Source of the DNA: Planomicrobium sp. Y74
GTDB taxonomy: Bacteria; Bacillota; Bacilli; Bacillales_A; Planococcaceae
Length of the DNA: 64,000 nt
Direction of reading: 5' to 3'
Assembly: GCF_003668635.1 (NCBI RefSeq)
Contig: NZ_RCWH01000002.1
Span: forward strand, 1 to 64,000
Shown: in pieces, positions 27,353 through 37,297 of the stretch
Numbering within the stretch: position 1 is the first letter of the stretch
Layout: the number at the start of each line of letters is the position of its first letter
Notes under the pieces: model-generated
What the model saw: only the letters and a program-made list of their open reading frames with translations
What the model was told of the DNA's origin: nothing
Databases searched by the model: none
Position numbers and translations under genes: made by a program

Positions 27353-27412
27353 ATTTTCGGATAAAAATTAAATACTTTTTTATGTTGAGAAGCTTTATAA
27401 GGAGCGGGTATT

Positions 27413-27657
27413 TATCCAGACTCCAGCTGCCCAGCTCTTCGGGTCATAAGTCAGCCCAGCGTCCAGACTCCAACGGCCAACTCCTCGGACTTAAGCTGTC
27501 CTTCCTATGCGGCAAAGAACGCCGCTTCGGAAGTTCATCTTAAGCCTGTCGGAGCTGAACGGCCGTTTTCGCTTTTCAGTCTGCGTGACAAGGACCGTCA
27601 CTACTCTGGTCTGCCTTATGCCTTTCAGAGCTTAACGGGCGCTTGCGCTATTATTTT
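27413..27657 (+). repeat. Second-family palindromic repeat, copy 1 (leuS leader)
   Basis: Lies between the T-box terminator and leuS. The left arm CAGCTCTTCGGGTCATAAGT (27432) recurs at 53010. The right arm GTCGGAGCTGAACGGCC (27548) recurs at 31645 and 31769. The centre, about 27500-27532, is a palindrome (TTCCTATGCGGC with GCCGCTTCGGAA) whose sequence differs from other copies. It forms part of the leuS 5' untranslated RNA. Confidence 0.78.
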
Positions 27658-27672
27658 GAGGAGGAAAAGATA

Positions 27673-30084
27673 ATGACATTCAAACACAAAGTTATCGAAA
27701 AGAAATGGCAGAAACATTGGGATCAGAACAAGACATTCAAGTTGGAGACGAATTTTGACAAGCCGAAATTCTACGCGCTTGATATGTTCCCGTATCCATC
27801 AGGAGCGGGTCTGCATGTAGGGCACCCGGAAGGCTATACGGCAACCGATATTTTGAGCCGCATGAAACGCATGCAGGGCTATAACGTTTTGCATCCGATG
27901 GGCTGGGACGCATTTGGGCTTCCTGCCGAGCAATATGCACTTGATACAGGAAATGATCCGGCGGAATTTACGGCGAAAAACATCGCGACGTTTAAACGCC
28001 AAATCCAGGAACTTGGCTTTTCGTATGACTGGGACCGTGAAATCAATACGACCGATCCGAAATATTATAAATGGACGCAGTGGATTTTCATCCAGCTGTA
28101 CAATAAAGGCTTGGCCTATGTCGATGAAGTAGCGGTCAACTGGTGCCCCGCGCTTGGCACAGTGCTAGCCAACGAAGAAGTGGTTGATGGAGTATCAGAA
28201 CGCGGAGGCCATCCGGTCGAACGCCGTCCGATGCGCCAATGGGTGCTTCGCATTACGGAATACGCAGATCGCCTGCTGGAAGATTTGGACGAACTTGACT
28301 GGCCGGAAAGTCTGAAAGATATGCAGCGCAATTGGATCGGCAAATCCGAAGGGGCTGAACTTGAATTCCAAATCGATGGCAATGGCCATTCATTCCGTGC
28401 ATTTACTACGCGCCCCGATACGATTTTCGGCGCGACTTATGCAGTATTGGCTCCGGAGCATAAATTAGTGGCGTCAATTACTACGCCGGAACAAAAAGAA
28501 GCTGTTGAAAAATACATTGACGAAGTGAAGACTAAGAGCGATCTTGAGCGTACGGATTTGGCGAAATCTAAAACAGGCGTTTTCACAGGAGCTTATGCCA
28601 TTAATCCGGCAAGCGGCGACAAGATGCCGATTTGGATTGCGGATTACGTATTGGCAACTTACGGAACAGGGGCAATCATGGCGGTGCCTGCGCACGATGA
28701 GCGCGATTACGAATTTGCGAAGCAATTCGATCTGCCGATAGTCGAAGTTGTGTCCGGCGGAAACATCGAAGAAGAAGCTTATGCCGGCGATGGTGAACTG
28801 ATCAACTCAGATTTCCTTAACGGATTGAACAAAAACGAAGCAATTGCCAAAGCGATCGACTGGCTTGTTGAAAAAGGTGTCGGCGAAAAGAAAATCACAT
28901 ACCGTCTTCGCGACTGGCTGTTCAGCCGCCAGCGTTATTGGGGCGAGCCGATTCCAATCATCCACTGGGAAGACGGCACCATGACTCCGGTCGATGAAAA
29001 AGATCTTCCTTTGATGTTGCCAGTGACGACAGACATCAAACCGAGCGGCACAGGAGAGTCGCCGCTTGCCAACATCGAGGAATGGGTCAACGTAGTGCAC
29101 CCTGAAACCGGAATGAAAGGCCGCCGCGAAACAAATACAATGCCGCAATGGGCGGGCAGCTGCTGGTACTACCTGCGTTATATAGATCCGGACAACGACA
29201 ATGCGATTGCTGATCCGGAATTGTTGAAACACTGGCTGCCTGTTGACGTTTATATCGGCGGAGCCGAGCACGCGGTGCTTCATTTATTGTATGCGCGCTT
29301 CTGGCATAAAGTTTTATATGATATTGGAGTTGTGCCGACGAAAGAACCGTTCCAGAAATTGTATAACCAGGGAATGATCCTGGGTGAAGGCAATGAAAAA
29401 ATGTCGAAATCCAAAGGCAATGTCGTCAACCCGGACCAGATCATCGAAAGCCATGGAGCTGATACGCTGCGCCTTTACGAAATGTTCATGGGGCCGCTTG
29501 ACGCATCGATCGCTTGGTCGACCAATGGTCTTGAAGGGGCACGCCGCTTCCTTGACCGTGTATGGCGCCTGTTCATCGAAGACGATGGGATGAGCGCGAA
29601 AATTGTTGATGCGAACGACGGCAAACTGGAGAAAGTTTATCACCAGACAGTCAAAAAGGTGACGGAGGATTTCGAAGGGCTTCGTTTCAATACTGCCATT
29701 TCGCAAATGATGGTCTTTATCAATGAAGGCTATAAAGCGGATGTAATTCCGAAAGAATATGTCGAAGGTTTTGTGAAGATGCTGTCTCCGATTGCGCCGC
29801 ACGTGACAGAAGAATTGTGGGAGAAACTGGGCCATACAGAAACTGTTACTTACGCGGAATGGCCAACATTCGATGAGTCGAAAATGGTCGATGATGAAGT
29901 GGAAGTTGTTGTACAGGTGAACGGCAAAGTGAGAACGAAGATTGTTGTCTCAAAAGACAGCACAAAAGAGGAATTGGAGACTGCAGCGCTTGCGGATGAA
30001 CAAATCCAAAAAGCGGCTGAAGGCAAACAGATCCGTAAAGTGATTGCGATTCCAGGGAAATTGGTAAACGTGGTTATTGCGTAA
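27673..30084 (+). CDS. leuS: Leucyl-tRNA synthetase
   Basis: A class Ia synthetase of 803 residues (B. subtilis 804). HIGH-type signature [16 protein letters not shown] near residue 41-56, KMSKS in [14 protein letters not shown]. Editing CP1 domain with the threonine-rich [15 protein letters not shown] region is present. GAGGAGG lies eight bases before the ATG at 27673; the 30-bp longer frame starts in the repeat and is not used. Expression is set by the upstream Leu T-box. Confidence 0.98.
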   Translation: MTFKHKVIEKKWQKHWDQNKTFKLETNFDKPKFYALDMFPYPSGAGLHVGHPEGYTATDILSRMKRMQGYNVLHPMGWDAFGLPAEQYALDTGNDPAEFTAKNIATFKRQIQELGFSYDWDREINTTDPKYYKWTQWIFIQLYNKGLAYVDEVAVNWCPALGTVLANEEVVDGVSERGGHPVERRPMRQWVLRITEYADRLLEDLDELDWPESLKDMQRNWIGKSEGAELEFQIDGNGHSFRAFTTRPDTIFGATYAVLAPEHKLVASITTPEQKEAVEKYIDEVKTKSDLERTDLAKSKTGVFTGAYAINPASGDKMPIWIADYVLATYGTGAIMAVPAHDERDYEFAKQFDLPIVEVVSGGNIEEEAYAGDGELINSDFLNGLNKNEAIAKAIDWLVEKGVGEKKITYRLRDWLFSRQRYWGEPIPIIHWEDGTMTPVDEKDLPLMLPVTTDIKPSGTGESPLANIEEWVNVVHPETGMKGRRETNTMPQWAGSCWYYLRYIDPDNDNAIADPELLKHWLPVDVYIGGAEHAVLHLLYARFWHKVLYDIGVVPTKEPFQKLYNQGMILGEGNEKMSKSKGNVVNPDQIIESHGADTLRLYEMFMGPLDASIAWSTNGLEGARRFLDRVWRLFIEDDGMSAKIVDANDGKLEKVYHQTVKKVTEDFEGLRFNTAISQMMVFINEGYKADVIPKEYVEGFVKMLSPIAPHVTEELWEKLGHTETVTYAEWPTFDESKMVDDEVEVVVQVNGKVRTKIVVSKDSTKEELETAALADEQIQKAAEGKQIRKVIAIPGKLVNVVIA

Positions 30085-30092
30085 ATTTTTAT

Positions 30093-30132
30093 ACCGGAGT
30101 TTCAGCTTGAGGGCTGGGACTTCGGTTTTTTA
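30093..30132 (+). terminator. leuS terminator
   Basis: ACCG-G-AGT-TT-CAGC pairs with GCTG-GG-ACT-T-CGGT and is followed by six T's. Confidence 0.85.
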
Positions 30133-30180
30133 TTGGGTGTAATTATTGGTGAAATTAGGAATATTTTAAGCTGGTTAGTC

Positions 30181-30221
30181 TCCGGACAGTAAAGGGTCGC
30201 TTCCGGACAGTATTTTAATTC
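30181..30221 (+). repeat. Two-unit direct repeat, 21-nt spacing
   Basis: TCCGGACAGTA occurs at 30181-30191 and again at 30202-30212, exactly 21 bp apart. It lies between the convergent leuS and ytfP-like genes. The same period is found in the array at 40472. Confidence 0.6.
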
Positions 30222-30279
30222 TGCGTACAATAAATCCTTAATTTGGAAAAAAACCTGGTAAGTGGTGATTAATCAGCCC

Positions 30280-30315
30280 TAAAAAAACCCTTCGCATGAG
30301 CATGCGAAGGGTTTT
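30280..30315 (-). terminator. Terminator of the HI0933-family gene
   Basis: AAAACCCTTCGC pairs with GCGAAGGGTTTT. On the minus strand a T run follows. Confidence 0.9.
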
Positions 30316-30321
30316 CACTGT

Positions 30322-31587
30322 TTATATTTGTTTTGCAAACTCTGCTGCGCTTCTTCCTGCCACATTTCCGGTCACCAGCGCGGAAGTGATGTTATAGCCG
30401 CCGGTGTAGCCGTGGATGTCTAGAATTTCACCGCAGAAATAAAGGCCGGGCTTTTTGCGTGAAGCCATCGTTTTCGGTTCGATTTCCTTGATGGAAACGC
30501 CACCGCCTGTCACAAATGCTTTTTCGATTGGCTGTGTACCGGTGACGTCCATTGTAAATGCGGTGAGCTGCGCTGCCATTGCCCGCACTTTGTCGCTGGC
30601 AAGTTCAGCGCCTGTAATTGCCGGATCAATTCCCGCCCGTTGCAGAAGGAAAAGAAGCCAACGCTCTTGTGCCAAGCTTTTCCATACATTTTTCACGGAC
30701 TTCTTCGGCTCATCCTTCATCATTTTGAACAGAAGCTGGAATGCGGACTCCGCATTTTCGTCCGGCATTGAATTGATGCGCATTTCAACCGGAGCACCGC
30801 CGGTTTTCTTCATTTCCTTGACGACGTACTGGCTGCATCTGAGAACAGCAGGGCCGCTCAATCCAAAATGGGTAAACAGCATATCCATCTGGTGTGTCAC
30901 CAGGACTTTTCCTTTTTTATTCAGCACAGAAACAGCGACGTCTCGAAGAGCAAGTCCCTGTAAATCCCGGCTGACGATAAAGGGTTCTTTTGACAGCAGC
31001 GGTACTTCAGTTGGATAGAGATCGGTGACAGTGTGGCCCGCTTTTTCAGCCCACGGATAGCCGTCTCCTGTCGAGCCGGTCTGTGGAACAGCTTTGCCGC
31101 CGACAGCGACGACGATTGCTTTGGTCGTATATTCGTCGCCGGAATGCAGCCGGACGCCTGTCACTTTGTCATCAGTCATCAATAATTTTTTCACAGGCGA
31201 ATCCAGCAGTACTGTAACGCCAAGGCGGTCCATTTCACGGAACATGGCATCGGCGACATCCTGCGCCCGGTTCGAAACAGGGAACATGCGGCCATGGTCT
31301 TCTTCTTTCAAAGCCACACCGAGCCCTTCAAAAAAGGAGATGATGTCTTCATTATTGAACACGGAAAACGGACTGTGGAGAAATCTTCCGTTACCGGGGA
31401 TATTTTTCACAATTTCGTCGAGAGGCAGCCGGTTAGTGACATTGCAGCGGCCTCCGCCTGATATGATCAGTTTTTTCCCGAGCTTTTTGCCTTTTTCAAT
31501 CAATAGAACTTTTTGGTTGCGTGAAGCTGCGGCGATGGAAGCCATCAATCCTGAGGGACCCCCGCCGATGATTATAACGTCATACAT
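30322..31587 (-). CDS. ytfP: HI0933-family FAD/NAD(P)-binding protein (YtfP-like)
   Basis: A flavoprotein of 421 residues, biochemical role unknown. The dinucleotide-binding [14 protein letters not shown] is at the N-terminus. [14 protein letters not shown] and the C-terminal [15 protein letters not shown] are hallmark stretches. The ATG at 31587 yields the family's normal start YDVIIIGG. The in-frame extension to 31734 runs through a repeat and is rejected. Upstream ribosome site is weak. The gene is divergent from murJ, as in B. subtilis. Confidence 0.9.
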   Translation of the reverse strand: MYDVIIIGGGPSGLMASIAAASRNQKVLLIEKGKKLGKKLIISGGGRCNVTNRLPLDEIVKNIPGNGRFLHSPFSVFNNEDIISFFEGLGVALKEEDHGRMFPVSNRAQDVADAMFREMDRLGVTVLLDSPVKKLLMTDDKVTGVRLHSGDEYTTKAIVVAVGGKAVPQTGSTGDGYPWAEKAGHTVTDLYPTEVPLLSKEPFIVSRDLQGLALRDVAVSVLNKKGKVLVTHQMDMLFTHFGLSGPAVLRCSQYVVKEMKKTGGAPVEMRINSMPDENAESAFQLLFKMMKDEPKKSVKNVWKSLAQERWLLFLLQRAGIDPAITGAELASDKVRAMAAQLTAFTMDVTGTQPIEKAFVTGGGVSIKEIEPKTMASRKKPGLYFCGEILDIHGYTGGYNITSALVTGNVAGRSAAEFAKQI

Positions 31588-31619
31588 ATAAGAAGAACTC
31601 GCTTTCGTTTTTAGTGTGC

Positions 31620-31803
31620 AGTTTTCAGCGCCCAGCATATGCTTGTCGGAGCTGAACGGCCATTTCCGCCTTAAGATTATCCAGGCTCCAATGGCCAGCT
31701 CCTCGAGTCGCTGCGGTCTTGCCAGCAATGGCAAAATTACGCCATTACTTGCAAGTCCTCCAGCGCTTGTCGGAGCTGAACGGCCATTTCCGCTTTAAGA
31801 TTA
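31620..31803 (+). repeat. Second-family palindromic repeat, copies 2 (tandem arms)
   Basis: Fills the 315-bp gap between the divergent ytfP-like and murJ genes. The arm GTCGGAGCTGAACGGCC is present twice, at 31645 and 31769. Between them are CAGCTCCTCGAGTCGCTGCG and a central palindrome, CTTGCCAGCAATGGC (31718-31732) with GCCATTACTTGCAAG (31741-31755). The layout equals arm, palindrome, arm. Promoters for the two genes must lie in or next to it. Confidence 0.8.
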
Positions 31804-31902
31804 GTATACACGATGCTTCAAAATCCGTTGAGTATTTCCATTTATAAGTGTAAACTATCGTGTAGATTGTTTTTTTATCAAGAATTAGTCAGGAAGTGCA
31901 AA

Positions 31903-33507
31903 ATGTCAACGTTAATTAAAGGAACCGCCATTTTGACTTTGGGCCTTTTTTTATCCAAAGTGCTGGGCGTCATCTATATCATTCCATTTTACAGCTTGGT
32001 CGGGGAAGAAAATATCGGACTTTACCAATACGCCTACATACCTTATAACCTGATGCTGGCAATTGCCATATCCGGTGCGCCGCTTGCTTTCTCGAAGTTT
32101 GTGGCGAAATACAACAGTCTCGGAGATTATGAGACCGGCAGAAGATTGCTGCGTTCGGGTATTTTGACAATGATGGTCACTGGTTTTCTTGGATTTCTGT
32201 TAATGTATGCTCTGGCGGAACCGCTTGCCCGGATGACAATTTCAGAAAAAGAGGAAATTTATTCACTCGAAGATGTGACATCTGCCATCAAATGGGTCAG
32301 TTTCGCCCTGATTGTCGTGCCGTTCATGAGTTTATGGAGAGGTTTTTTCCAGGGCTATAATTATATGATGCCTACTGCAGTTTCACAATTGATTGAACAG
32401 CTTGTACGCATCATTTTCTTGCTCGGTAGCGCCTATATAATTATCGAAGTAGTTGGCGGATCACCGAAAATGGCCATACAGTTCGCTGTTTTATCTGCTG
32501 CAGTTGGAGCGGTTGGCGGAGTTTTGGTTCTGTTCTACTATTGGAAAAAGAAAAAGCCTGAATATAATGAGCTTCGCCAGAACTCAATTGAATCATATGA
32601 CGTTGGGCTGCGGGATATGTATCGAGAGATTCTTTCATATGCCCTGCCAATCGTATTTTTAGGAGTGGCAAATCCGTTATTCCAGTTCGTCGACCTGCTG
32701 ACCTTTAACCGGGCGATGGATGCAGCGGGCAATATACCTGAAACAGACCTCTTGGGAATATTAAACCTGACCGCGCATAAATTGGTGCTGATACCGGTAA
32801 TGCTAGCCACAGGTTTCTCGATGGCTCTGATACCGTTGATCACTAAATACTTTACGTTGAACGAACATAAATCGTTAACAAGAACACTGGATCAATCTTT
32901 CCAGATGATTATCTTTCTGACCTTGCCGGCTGTAGTTGGCATGACGTTATTGTCGGATGAGCTTTATCATATTTTCTATCAGCAAAGTGAAATTGGTTCG
33001 GAAATTCTTGCAAGTTATTTGCCGGCAGCGATTCTGTTTTCTTTATTCCCGGTAACGGCTTCAATTCTGCAGGGAATTAATCAGCAGAAATGGATCGTCT
33101 TGAATTTGATGACGGGGTTATTGGTGAAATTATCCATAAATATACCGCTGATTAAAATGTTTGAAACGGACGGGGCGATTGCCGCGACAGTCATCGGTTA
33201 CTCAGTTGCCATTGCCATGAATATTGGCGTTATTATGGTAACGATGAATTATCGGTCATCTATGGTAGTGCGACGGATTATGCTTATCCTGTTAATGAAT
33301 GCAGTAATGGGAGCCGTTGTATTGTTGTCATTAGCGGGCCTTGATCTTTTCATCGGTATGGATACTAAGCTGCAATCGATTATCCGAATCGTGATTGTCG
33401 GAGGAATTGGCGGCGCTGTTTACGGCTTTATCGCGCTGCGCACCGGCATTGCACAGAAAATATTCGGCGAACGGCTGACAAAATATACACGTAAATTCGG
33501 TTTTTAG
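31903..33507 (+). CDS. murJ: Lipid II flippase MurJ (YtgP)
   Basis: A MOP-superfamily flippase of 534 residues with about 14 membrane helices that exports lipid II for peptidoglycan synthesis. The start KGTAILTLGLFLSKVLGVIY and ALPIVFLGVANPLFQFVD match the YtgP group, shown to be one of the two lipid II flippases in B. subtilis. Its start is the ATG at 31903, about seven bases after AGGAAG; earlier in-frame codons lie in the intergenic repeat border. The pseudouridine synthase follows nine bases on. Confidence 0.9.
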   Translation: MSTLIKGTAILTLGLFLSKVLGVIYIIPFYSLVGEENIGLYQYAYIPYNLMLAIAISGAPLAFSKFVAKYNSLGDYETGRRLLRSGILTMMVTGFLGFLLMYALAEPLARMTISEKEEIYSLEDVTSAIKWVSFALIVVPFMSLWRGFFQGYNYMMPTAVSQLIEQLVRIIFLLGSAYIIIEVVGGSPKMAIQFAVLSAAVGAVGGVLVLFYYWKKKKPEYNELRQNSIESYDVGLRDMYREILSYALPIVFLGVANPLFQFVDLLTFNRAMDAAGNIPETDLLGILNLTAHKLVLIPVMLATGFSMALIPLITKYFTLNEHKSLTRTLDQSFQMIIFLTLPAVVGMTLLSDELYHIFYQQSEIGSEILASYLPAAILFSLFPVTASILQGINQQKWIVLNLMTGLLVKLSINIPLIKMFETDGAIAATVIGYSVAIAMNIGVIMVTMNYRSSMVVRRIMLILLMNAVMGAVVLLSLAGLDLFIGMDTKLQSIIRIVIVGGIGGAVYGFIALRTGIAQKIFGERLTKYTRKFGF

Positions 33508-33516
33508 GAGGCCCGC

Positions 33517-34230
33517 ATGCGAATAGATAAATTTTTATCAAACATGGGTTTCGGTTCCCGAAAAGATGTAAAAGTTCTTCTGAAGTCGAAGGCGGTGGAA
33601 GTGAACGGTGAAGTGGTGCGGGATGCAAAACAGCATGTCGACGAAGCGGCCGATCTTATCACCGTTGCGGGTGAAAAAGTGGACTATACGGAATTCATCT
33701 ATCTGATGATGAATAAACCGCCTGGTGTCATATCCGCGACAGAAGATAAATACGACGAAACCGTCATCGATTTGCTTGGTGATGAAGAACGCCATTTTGA
33801 ACCTTTCCCGGTTGGGCGGCTCGATAAAGATACAGAAGGTTTGCTGCTGCTCACCAATGACGGCAAATTGGCGCATGAATTGCTGTCACCAAAAAAACAT
33901 GTGGCAAAAACATATTATGCGCGGATTGATGGCGTCGTTACTGAAGAAGACGATGAAGCTTTCCGGAATGGCGTGATTCTGGATGATGGCTATCAGACGA
34001 AAGAGGCTTTTTTAAAAATCCTGAAGAGCGGCGTTGAGTCGGAGATTGAATTGACAATTACGGAAGGGAAGTTCCATCAGGTGAAGCGCATGTTTGAAAG
34101 TGTCGGAAAAACTGTGATTTACTTGAAACGCCTGTCGATGGGCTCACTAGAACTGGATCCGGATCTTAAACTCGGTGAATACCGTTATTTGACGGAAGAA
34201 GAGCTAACTGGATTGAAAGAGAAAAAATGA
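33517..34230 (+). CDS. ytzG: Pseudouridine synthase, RsuA/RluB family (YtzG-like)
   Basis: 237 residues. N-terminal S4 RNA-binding domain (MRIDKFLSNMGFGSRKDVK, about 1-60), then the RsuA-type catalytic domain with the catalytic Asp in GRLDKDTEGLLLLTNDG. It isomerises a uridine in rRNA, probably 16S; the exact target is not deducible. GGAGG precedes the ATG and the gene directly follows murJ, one operon. Confidence 0.9.
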   Translation: MRIDKFLSNMGFGSRKDVKVLLKSKAVEVNGEVVRDAKQHVDEAADLITVAGEKVDYTEFIYLMMNKPPGVISATEDKYDETVIDLLGDEERHFEPFPVGRLDKDTEGLLLLTNDGKLAHELLSPKKHVAKTYYARIDGVVTEEDDEAFRNGVILDDGYQTKEAFLKILKSGVESEIELTITEGKFHQVKRMFESVGKTVIYLKRLSMGSLELDPDLKLGEYRYLTEEELTGLKEKK

Positions 34231-34256
34231 CCGCCAAAGTTGGCGGTCATTTTTTA
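34223..34256 (+). terminator. Terminator after the pseudouridine synthase gene
   Basis: AAATGACCGCCAA pairs with TTGGCGGTCATTT and ends in T's; overlaps the stop codon. Confidence 0.9.
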
Positions 34257-34286
34257 TAGAAAGGTTATTTTTAATATTGGACAGTC

Positions 34287-34315
34287 GAAAGCGCCCTAAT
34301 TTATTGGGCGCTTTT
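34287..34315 (-). terminator. Probable ytzE terminator
   Basis: GAAAGCGCCC pairs with GGGCGCTTTTC. The minus-strand tail is short of T, so efficiency is uncertain. Confidence 0.6.
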
Positions 34316-34320
34316 CTTCT

Positions 34321-34542
34321 CTAAGATGTCATCTTCACTTTTTTTTGCGTCGTTGTCCATTTGCCCCGACTTGGACTTGTCACCAAATCGTTAAAGGCTA
34401 ACACATTCAAATCTCTTTGAATGGTGCGAGGAGTGATGCCGAATTCATCGACTAAATCTTGCGTAGTTACAGTCCCGTTTTCGAGGATGTACTTATACAT
34501 ATCTTTAATTCGAATTAGCATGCGATCCGTAGTAGGTTTCAT
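34321..34542 (-). CDS. ytzE: DeoR-type small HTH protein (YtzE)
   Basis: A 73-residue protein that is essentially one DeoR winged helix-turn-helix (about 10-65: TTQDLVDEFGITPRTIQRDL as the helix pair). There is no effector domain. B. subtilis YtzE has the same length and sits between the rsuA-like gene and pepV. The ATG at 34542 gives the family start; AAGGAG lies 11 nt before it. An in-frame ATG at 34563 and codon at 34581 are possible. Target genes unknown. Confidence 0.85.
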   Translation of the reverse strand: MKPTTDRMLIRIKDMYKYILENGTVTTQDLVDEFGITPRTIQRDLNVLAFNDLVTSPSRGKWTTTQKKVKMTS

Positions 34543-34652
34543 AAAAGAGAACCACTCCTTCATCTTTTTTCCCGTTGGCAAAGACTAGCGGACGAGTTGC
34601 CGGGGTATACCCAGCCGGTTTCTGGCAAGTGTTTGAGACATCCTCCTAAAAA

Positions 34653-34681
34653 ATTATCTGTCAGTTTAATTTATCTGACAA
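34653..34681 (-). promoter_or_regulatory. Sigma-A promoter of ytzE
   Basis: On the minus strand TTGTCA, 17-nt spacer, GATAAT. It predicts a leader of about 100 nt. The spacer contains repeats of the TCTGTCAG / TCTGACA type that could be an operator. In the rest of the 310-bp gap (34543-34853) I see no gene. Confidence 0.6.
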
Positions 34682-34853
34682 TTTGATTATATCGAAAAAG
34701 TGTTTTAATATCCATGTTTTTATTTTATTTTACTTAAATTAACAAAAAATTTACATATCATCATTCATCAGAACTCATAAAAAATATAACCGGAAATTCT
34801 TTTATTAAATCTAAAAAGGTGTACAATGGTCTTAATAAAAGCGGGGTGTTTAG

Positions 34854-36233
34854 ATGGATTGGCAACTGGAAGCGGAAAAAAGACAGGGAAGCATGCTGAG
34901 GGAGTTGCAGGAACTGATTGCAATCCCGAGTATTCTCAGTGACGATGCAACACCGGATGCACCTTTTGGCAAAGAAGTAAAAAGGGCATTGGACTGGTTT
35001 TTGCAGAAAGGCCGCGAAAATGGCTACGAAGTAAAGAATGTCGACAATATTGCTGGACATCTGGAAATCGGAGCAGGAGAAGAACTGCTGGGAATCCTTG
35101 GACATGTCGATGTGGTTCCGACCGGTGAAGGGTGGACAAAAGATCCTTTCGGCGGTGTGATAGAAGATGGTAAATTATTCGGCCGCGGGGCGATTGACGA
35201 TAAAGGACCGACGATTGCAGCCTGGACTGCTTTGAATATGGTCAAAGATGCCGGCTGTGAATTCAATAAACGCGTAAGGCTTATTATCGGAACAGATGAG
35301 GAAAGCGGCTTCCGCTGTGTAGAAAATTACTTTCAAAAAGAAGAAATGCCGACAATGGCATTTGCGCCGGATGCAGATTTTCCAATCATAAACGCGGAAA
35401 AAGGAATTGCCGCTTTAGTTTTTTCTCAGGTTTATTCCGGCAAAGAAGATCAATTGATTTCATTCAAATCCGGCGACCGGACGAATATGGTGCCTGATTT
35501 GGCACAAGCAGCGGTAAAGGGCAGCTTAGCTGATTGGGAAAGTGAATTTGAAAAGTTCGCCTCTGAATACGATTTGCCATTTGCAGCTGTGGAAGAAAAT
35601 GGAGAAGTCATTTTGACAGTCCACGGAAAAGCTGTACATGCAATGGAGCCTGACGATGGAATCAATGCCGGGGTCATGCTCGCACTGTTCCTTAAAGAAC
35701 ACCTGACAGGTGACGGCCAGGTATTCACTGAATTTATTGCAGATAAGTTTTACGGCGATTCAAGAGGCAATGCGTTCGGACTTGCTTTCGCGGATGAAGC
35801 TTCGGGAGACACTACATTCAATGCAGGAATTATGCGTTTTGAAGGAGCCAAAGGGGGAAAAGTAGAAGTAAGTATGCGCTATTCAATTTCCTATCCGTTC
35901 GATGACAAGATGGCTGATTTTCAAGTGGAAGGTTTTTCAATGAACATCCATTCCAATTCAAAACCTCATTATGTCGATGAAAAGGACCCGTTTATCAAGA
36001 CGCTGCAGGATGCCTATGAAAAGCAGACTGGCGACAAGGCGGAGCTTTTGGCTATCGGAGGCGGCACATATGCAAGGGTAATGGATAAAGGTGTCGCATT
36101 CGGTATGCTGTTCCCGGGCGAGAAAGATGTCGCCCATCAGCTGGATGAATTCGTGGATATCAACAACCTGACAAAAGCGGTTGCGATTTATGCGGAGGCA
36201 ATTTACCAGCTGGCGTGCAATAAAAAAGAATGA
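34854..36233 (+). CDS. pepV: Dipeptidase PepV (M20 family)
   Basis: A zinc dipeptidase of 459 residues. Metal-binding stretches are LGHVDVVPTGEGW (His, Asp), GAIDDKGP (bridging Asp) and GTDEESG (Glu pair). It cleaves dipeptides in the cytoplasm. The ATG at 34854 has a weak GGGGTG site. dat follows 76 bp on, the same pepV-dat pair known from other Bacillales. A TACAAT at 34822-34827 may be the -10, with a poor -35. Confidence 0.94.
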   Translation: MDWQLEAEKRQGSMLRELQELIAIPSILSDDATPDAPFGKEVKRALDWFLQKGRENGYEVKNVDNIAGHLEIGAGEELLGILGHVDVVPTGEGWTKDPFGGVIEDGKLFGRGAIDDKGPTIAAWTALNMVKDAGCEFNKRVRLIIGTDEESGFRCVENYFQKEEMPTMAFAPDADFPIINAEKGIAALVFSQVYSGKEDQLISFKSGDRTNMVPDLAQAAVKGSLADWESEFEKFASEYDLPFAAVEENGEVILTVHGKAVHAMEPDDGINAGVMLALFLKEHLTGDGQVFTEFIADKFYGDSRGNAFGLAFADEASGDTTFNAGIMRFEGAKGGKVEVSMRYSISYPFDDKMADFQVEGFSMNIHSNSKPHYVDEKDPFIKTLQDAYEKQTGDKAELLAIGGGTYARVMDKGVAFGMLFPGEKDVAHQLDEFVDINNLTKAVAIYAEAIYQLACNKKE

Positions 36234-36309
36234 ACGAGTGATTTTCAACCGGAAAAAATTAATTGATTTATCACAGAAAACTACTAACAGAAGCGAAAGA
36301 GGGATGGAT

Positions 36310-37161
36310 ATGGAATGGATCTTACACAACGATGAATTTATTCAGGAAGATGAGCTGAAGATATCAAAAGAGGACCGCGGGTATCAATTCGGCGATGGGA
36401 TCTACGAAGTAATCCGCGTTTATAATGGAGAACTTTATACGGCTAAAGAACATATCGACCGCTTTTATGCGAGTGCTGAAAAAGTGAAGATTGTCGTGCC
36501 CTATACAAAAGACGTTTTCCATAAATTGATGTACGATCTTGTTGAGAAAAATGAAATCAATAACGGGCAAGTGTATGTCCAAATTACACGTGGGTCATAC
36601 GTTCGTCAGCATCAATTTCCAGCAGACAGCTCGCCGGTACTGGTGGGCTATACTAAAACAGTTGAGCGTCCACTGGAATTAATGAGAAACGGTGCACATG
36701 CAAAATTCATCGAAGACATGCGCTGGCTCAGATGTGATATCAAGAGCCTCAACCTGCTCGGCAATGTGCTTGCCAAACAGGAAGCTTATGAAAATGGCTG
36801 CTACGAAGCCGTTCTTCACCGCGGTGAAATCATTACGGAAGGCTCGTCTTCCAATATGTATGGCCTTAAAGATGGCATTTTGTATACACATCCTGCAACA
36901 AATCTGATTTTGGACGGCATTACAAGAAGAACAATTCTTGGTCTATGTGAAGAATTGGGTATTACTGTCCAGGAAACGCCGATGACAAAAGTACAGGCGC
37001 TTAAGATGGATGAGTTCTTTATGTCATCAACAACGGCTGAAATCATCCCATTGACTGAAATTGACGGGTTCCAAATTGGAAATGGAGCACGAGGCCCGTT
37101 GACTGAAAAACTTCAAAAGGCTTTTGAAGCCAAATTAAACCTGGGTGTAGAAGTGCAGTAA
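36310..37161 (+). CDS. dat: D-amino-acid aminotransferase
   Basis: A PLP class IV transaminase of 283 residues, interconverting D-alanine and D-glutamate for cell-wall precursors. The PLP lysine is Lys145 (CDIKSLNLLGNV), the same number as in the Bacillus sp. YM-1 enzyme. FGDGIYEVIRVYNG and GSSSNMYG are typical. ATG at 36310 lies behind AGAGGG; ATG at 36304 is in frame but too near the site. Confidence 0.95.
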   Translation: MEWILHNDEFIQEDELKISKEDRGYQFGDGIYEVIRVYNGELYTAKEHIDRFYASAEKVKIVVPYTKDVFHKLMYDLVEKNEINNGQVYVQITRGSYVRQHQFPADSSPVLVGYTKTVERPLELMRNGAHAKFIEDMRWLRCDIKSLNLLGNVLAKQEAYENGCYEAVLHRGEIITEGSSSNMYGLKDGILYTHPATNLILDGITRRTILGLCEELGITVQETPMTKVQALKMDEFFMSSTTAEIIPLTEIDGFQIGNGARGPLTEKLQKAFEAKLNLGVEVQ

Positions 37162-37174
37162 TCTTCATTATGAG

Positions 37175-37209
37175 AACAGTGGACGGCATTAGCCGGACGC
37201 TGTTTTTTT
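37175..37209 (+). terminator. dat terminator
   Basis: AACAGTG pairs with CGCTGTT, with an inner GGC/GCC stem, then seven T's. Confidence 0.85.
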
Positions 37210-37297
37210 GCTTGCAGATAAAAAGTAGCTTAAATCAGTTATAATCATACTGAACGTTAAAGAGGGATAAATGGTAAACTGATAAGAGGTGATGCAG

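Noticed and set aside
31588..31734. N-terminal extension of the ytfP-like protein into the intergenic repeat
   Set aside because: The family starts at the YDVIIIGG segment; the 49 extra residues are translated repeat.
34558..34640. Minus-strand short frame in the ytzE leader whose peptide begins LPETG
   Set aside because: LPETG would need to be C-terminal for a sortase signal. It needs a TTG start 13 nt from the ribosome site. Treated as chance, though a leader peptide cannot be excluded.
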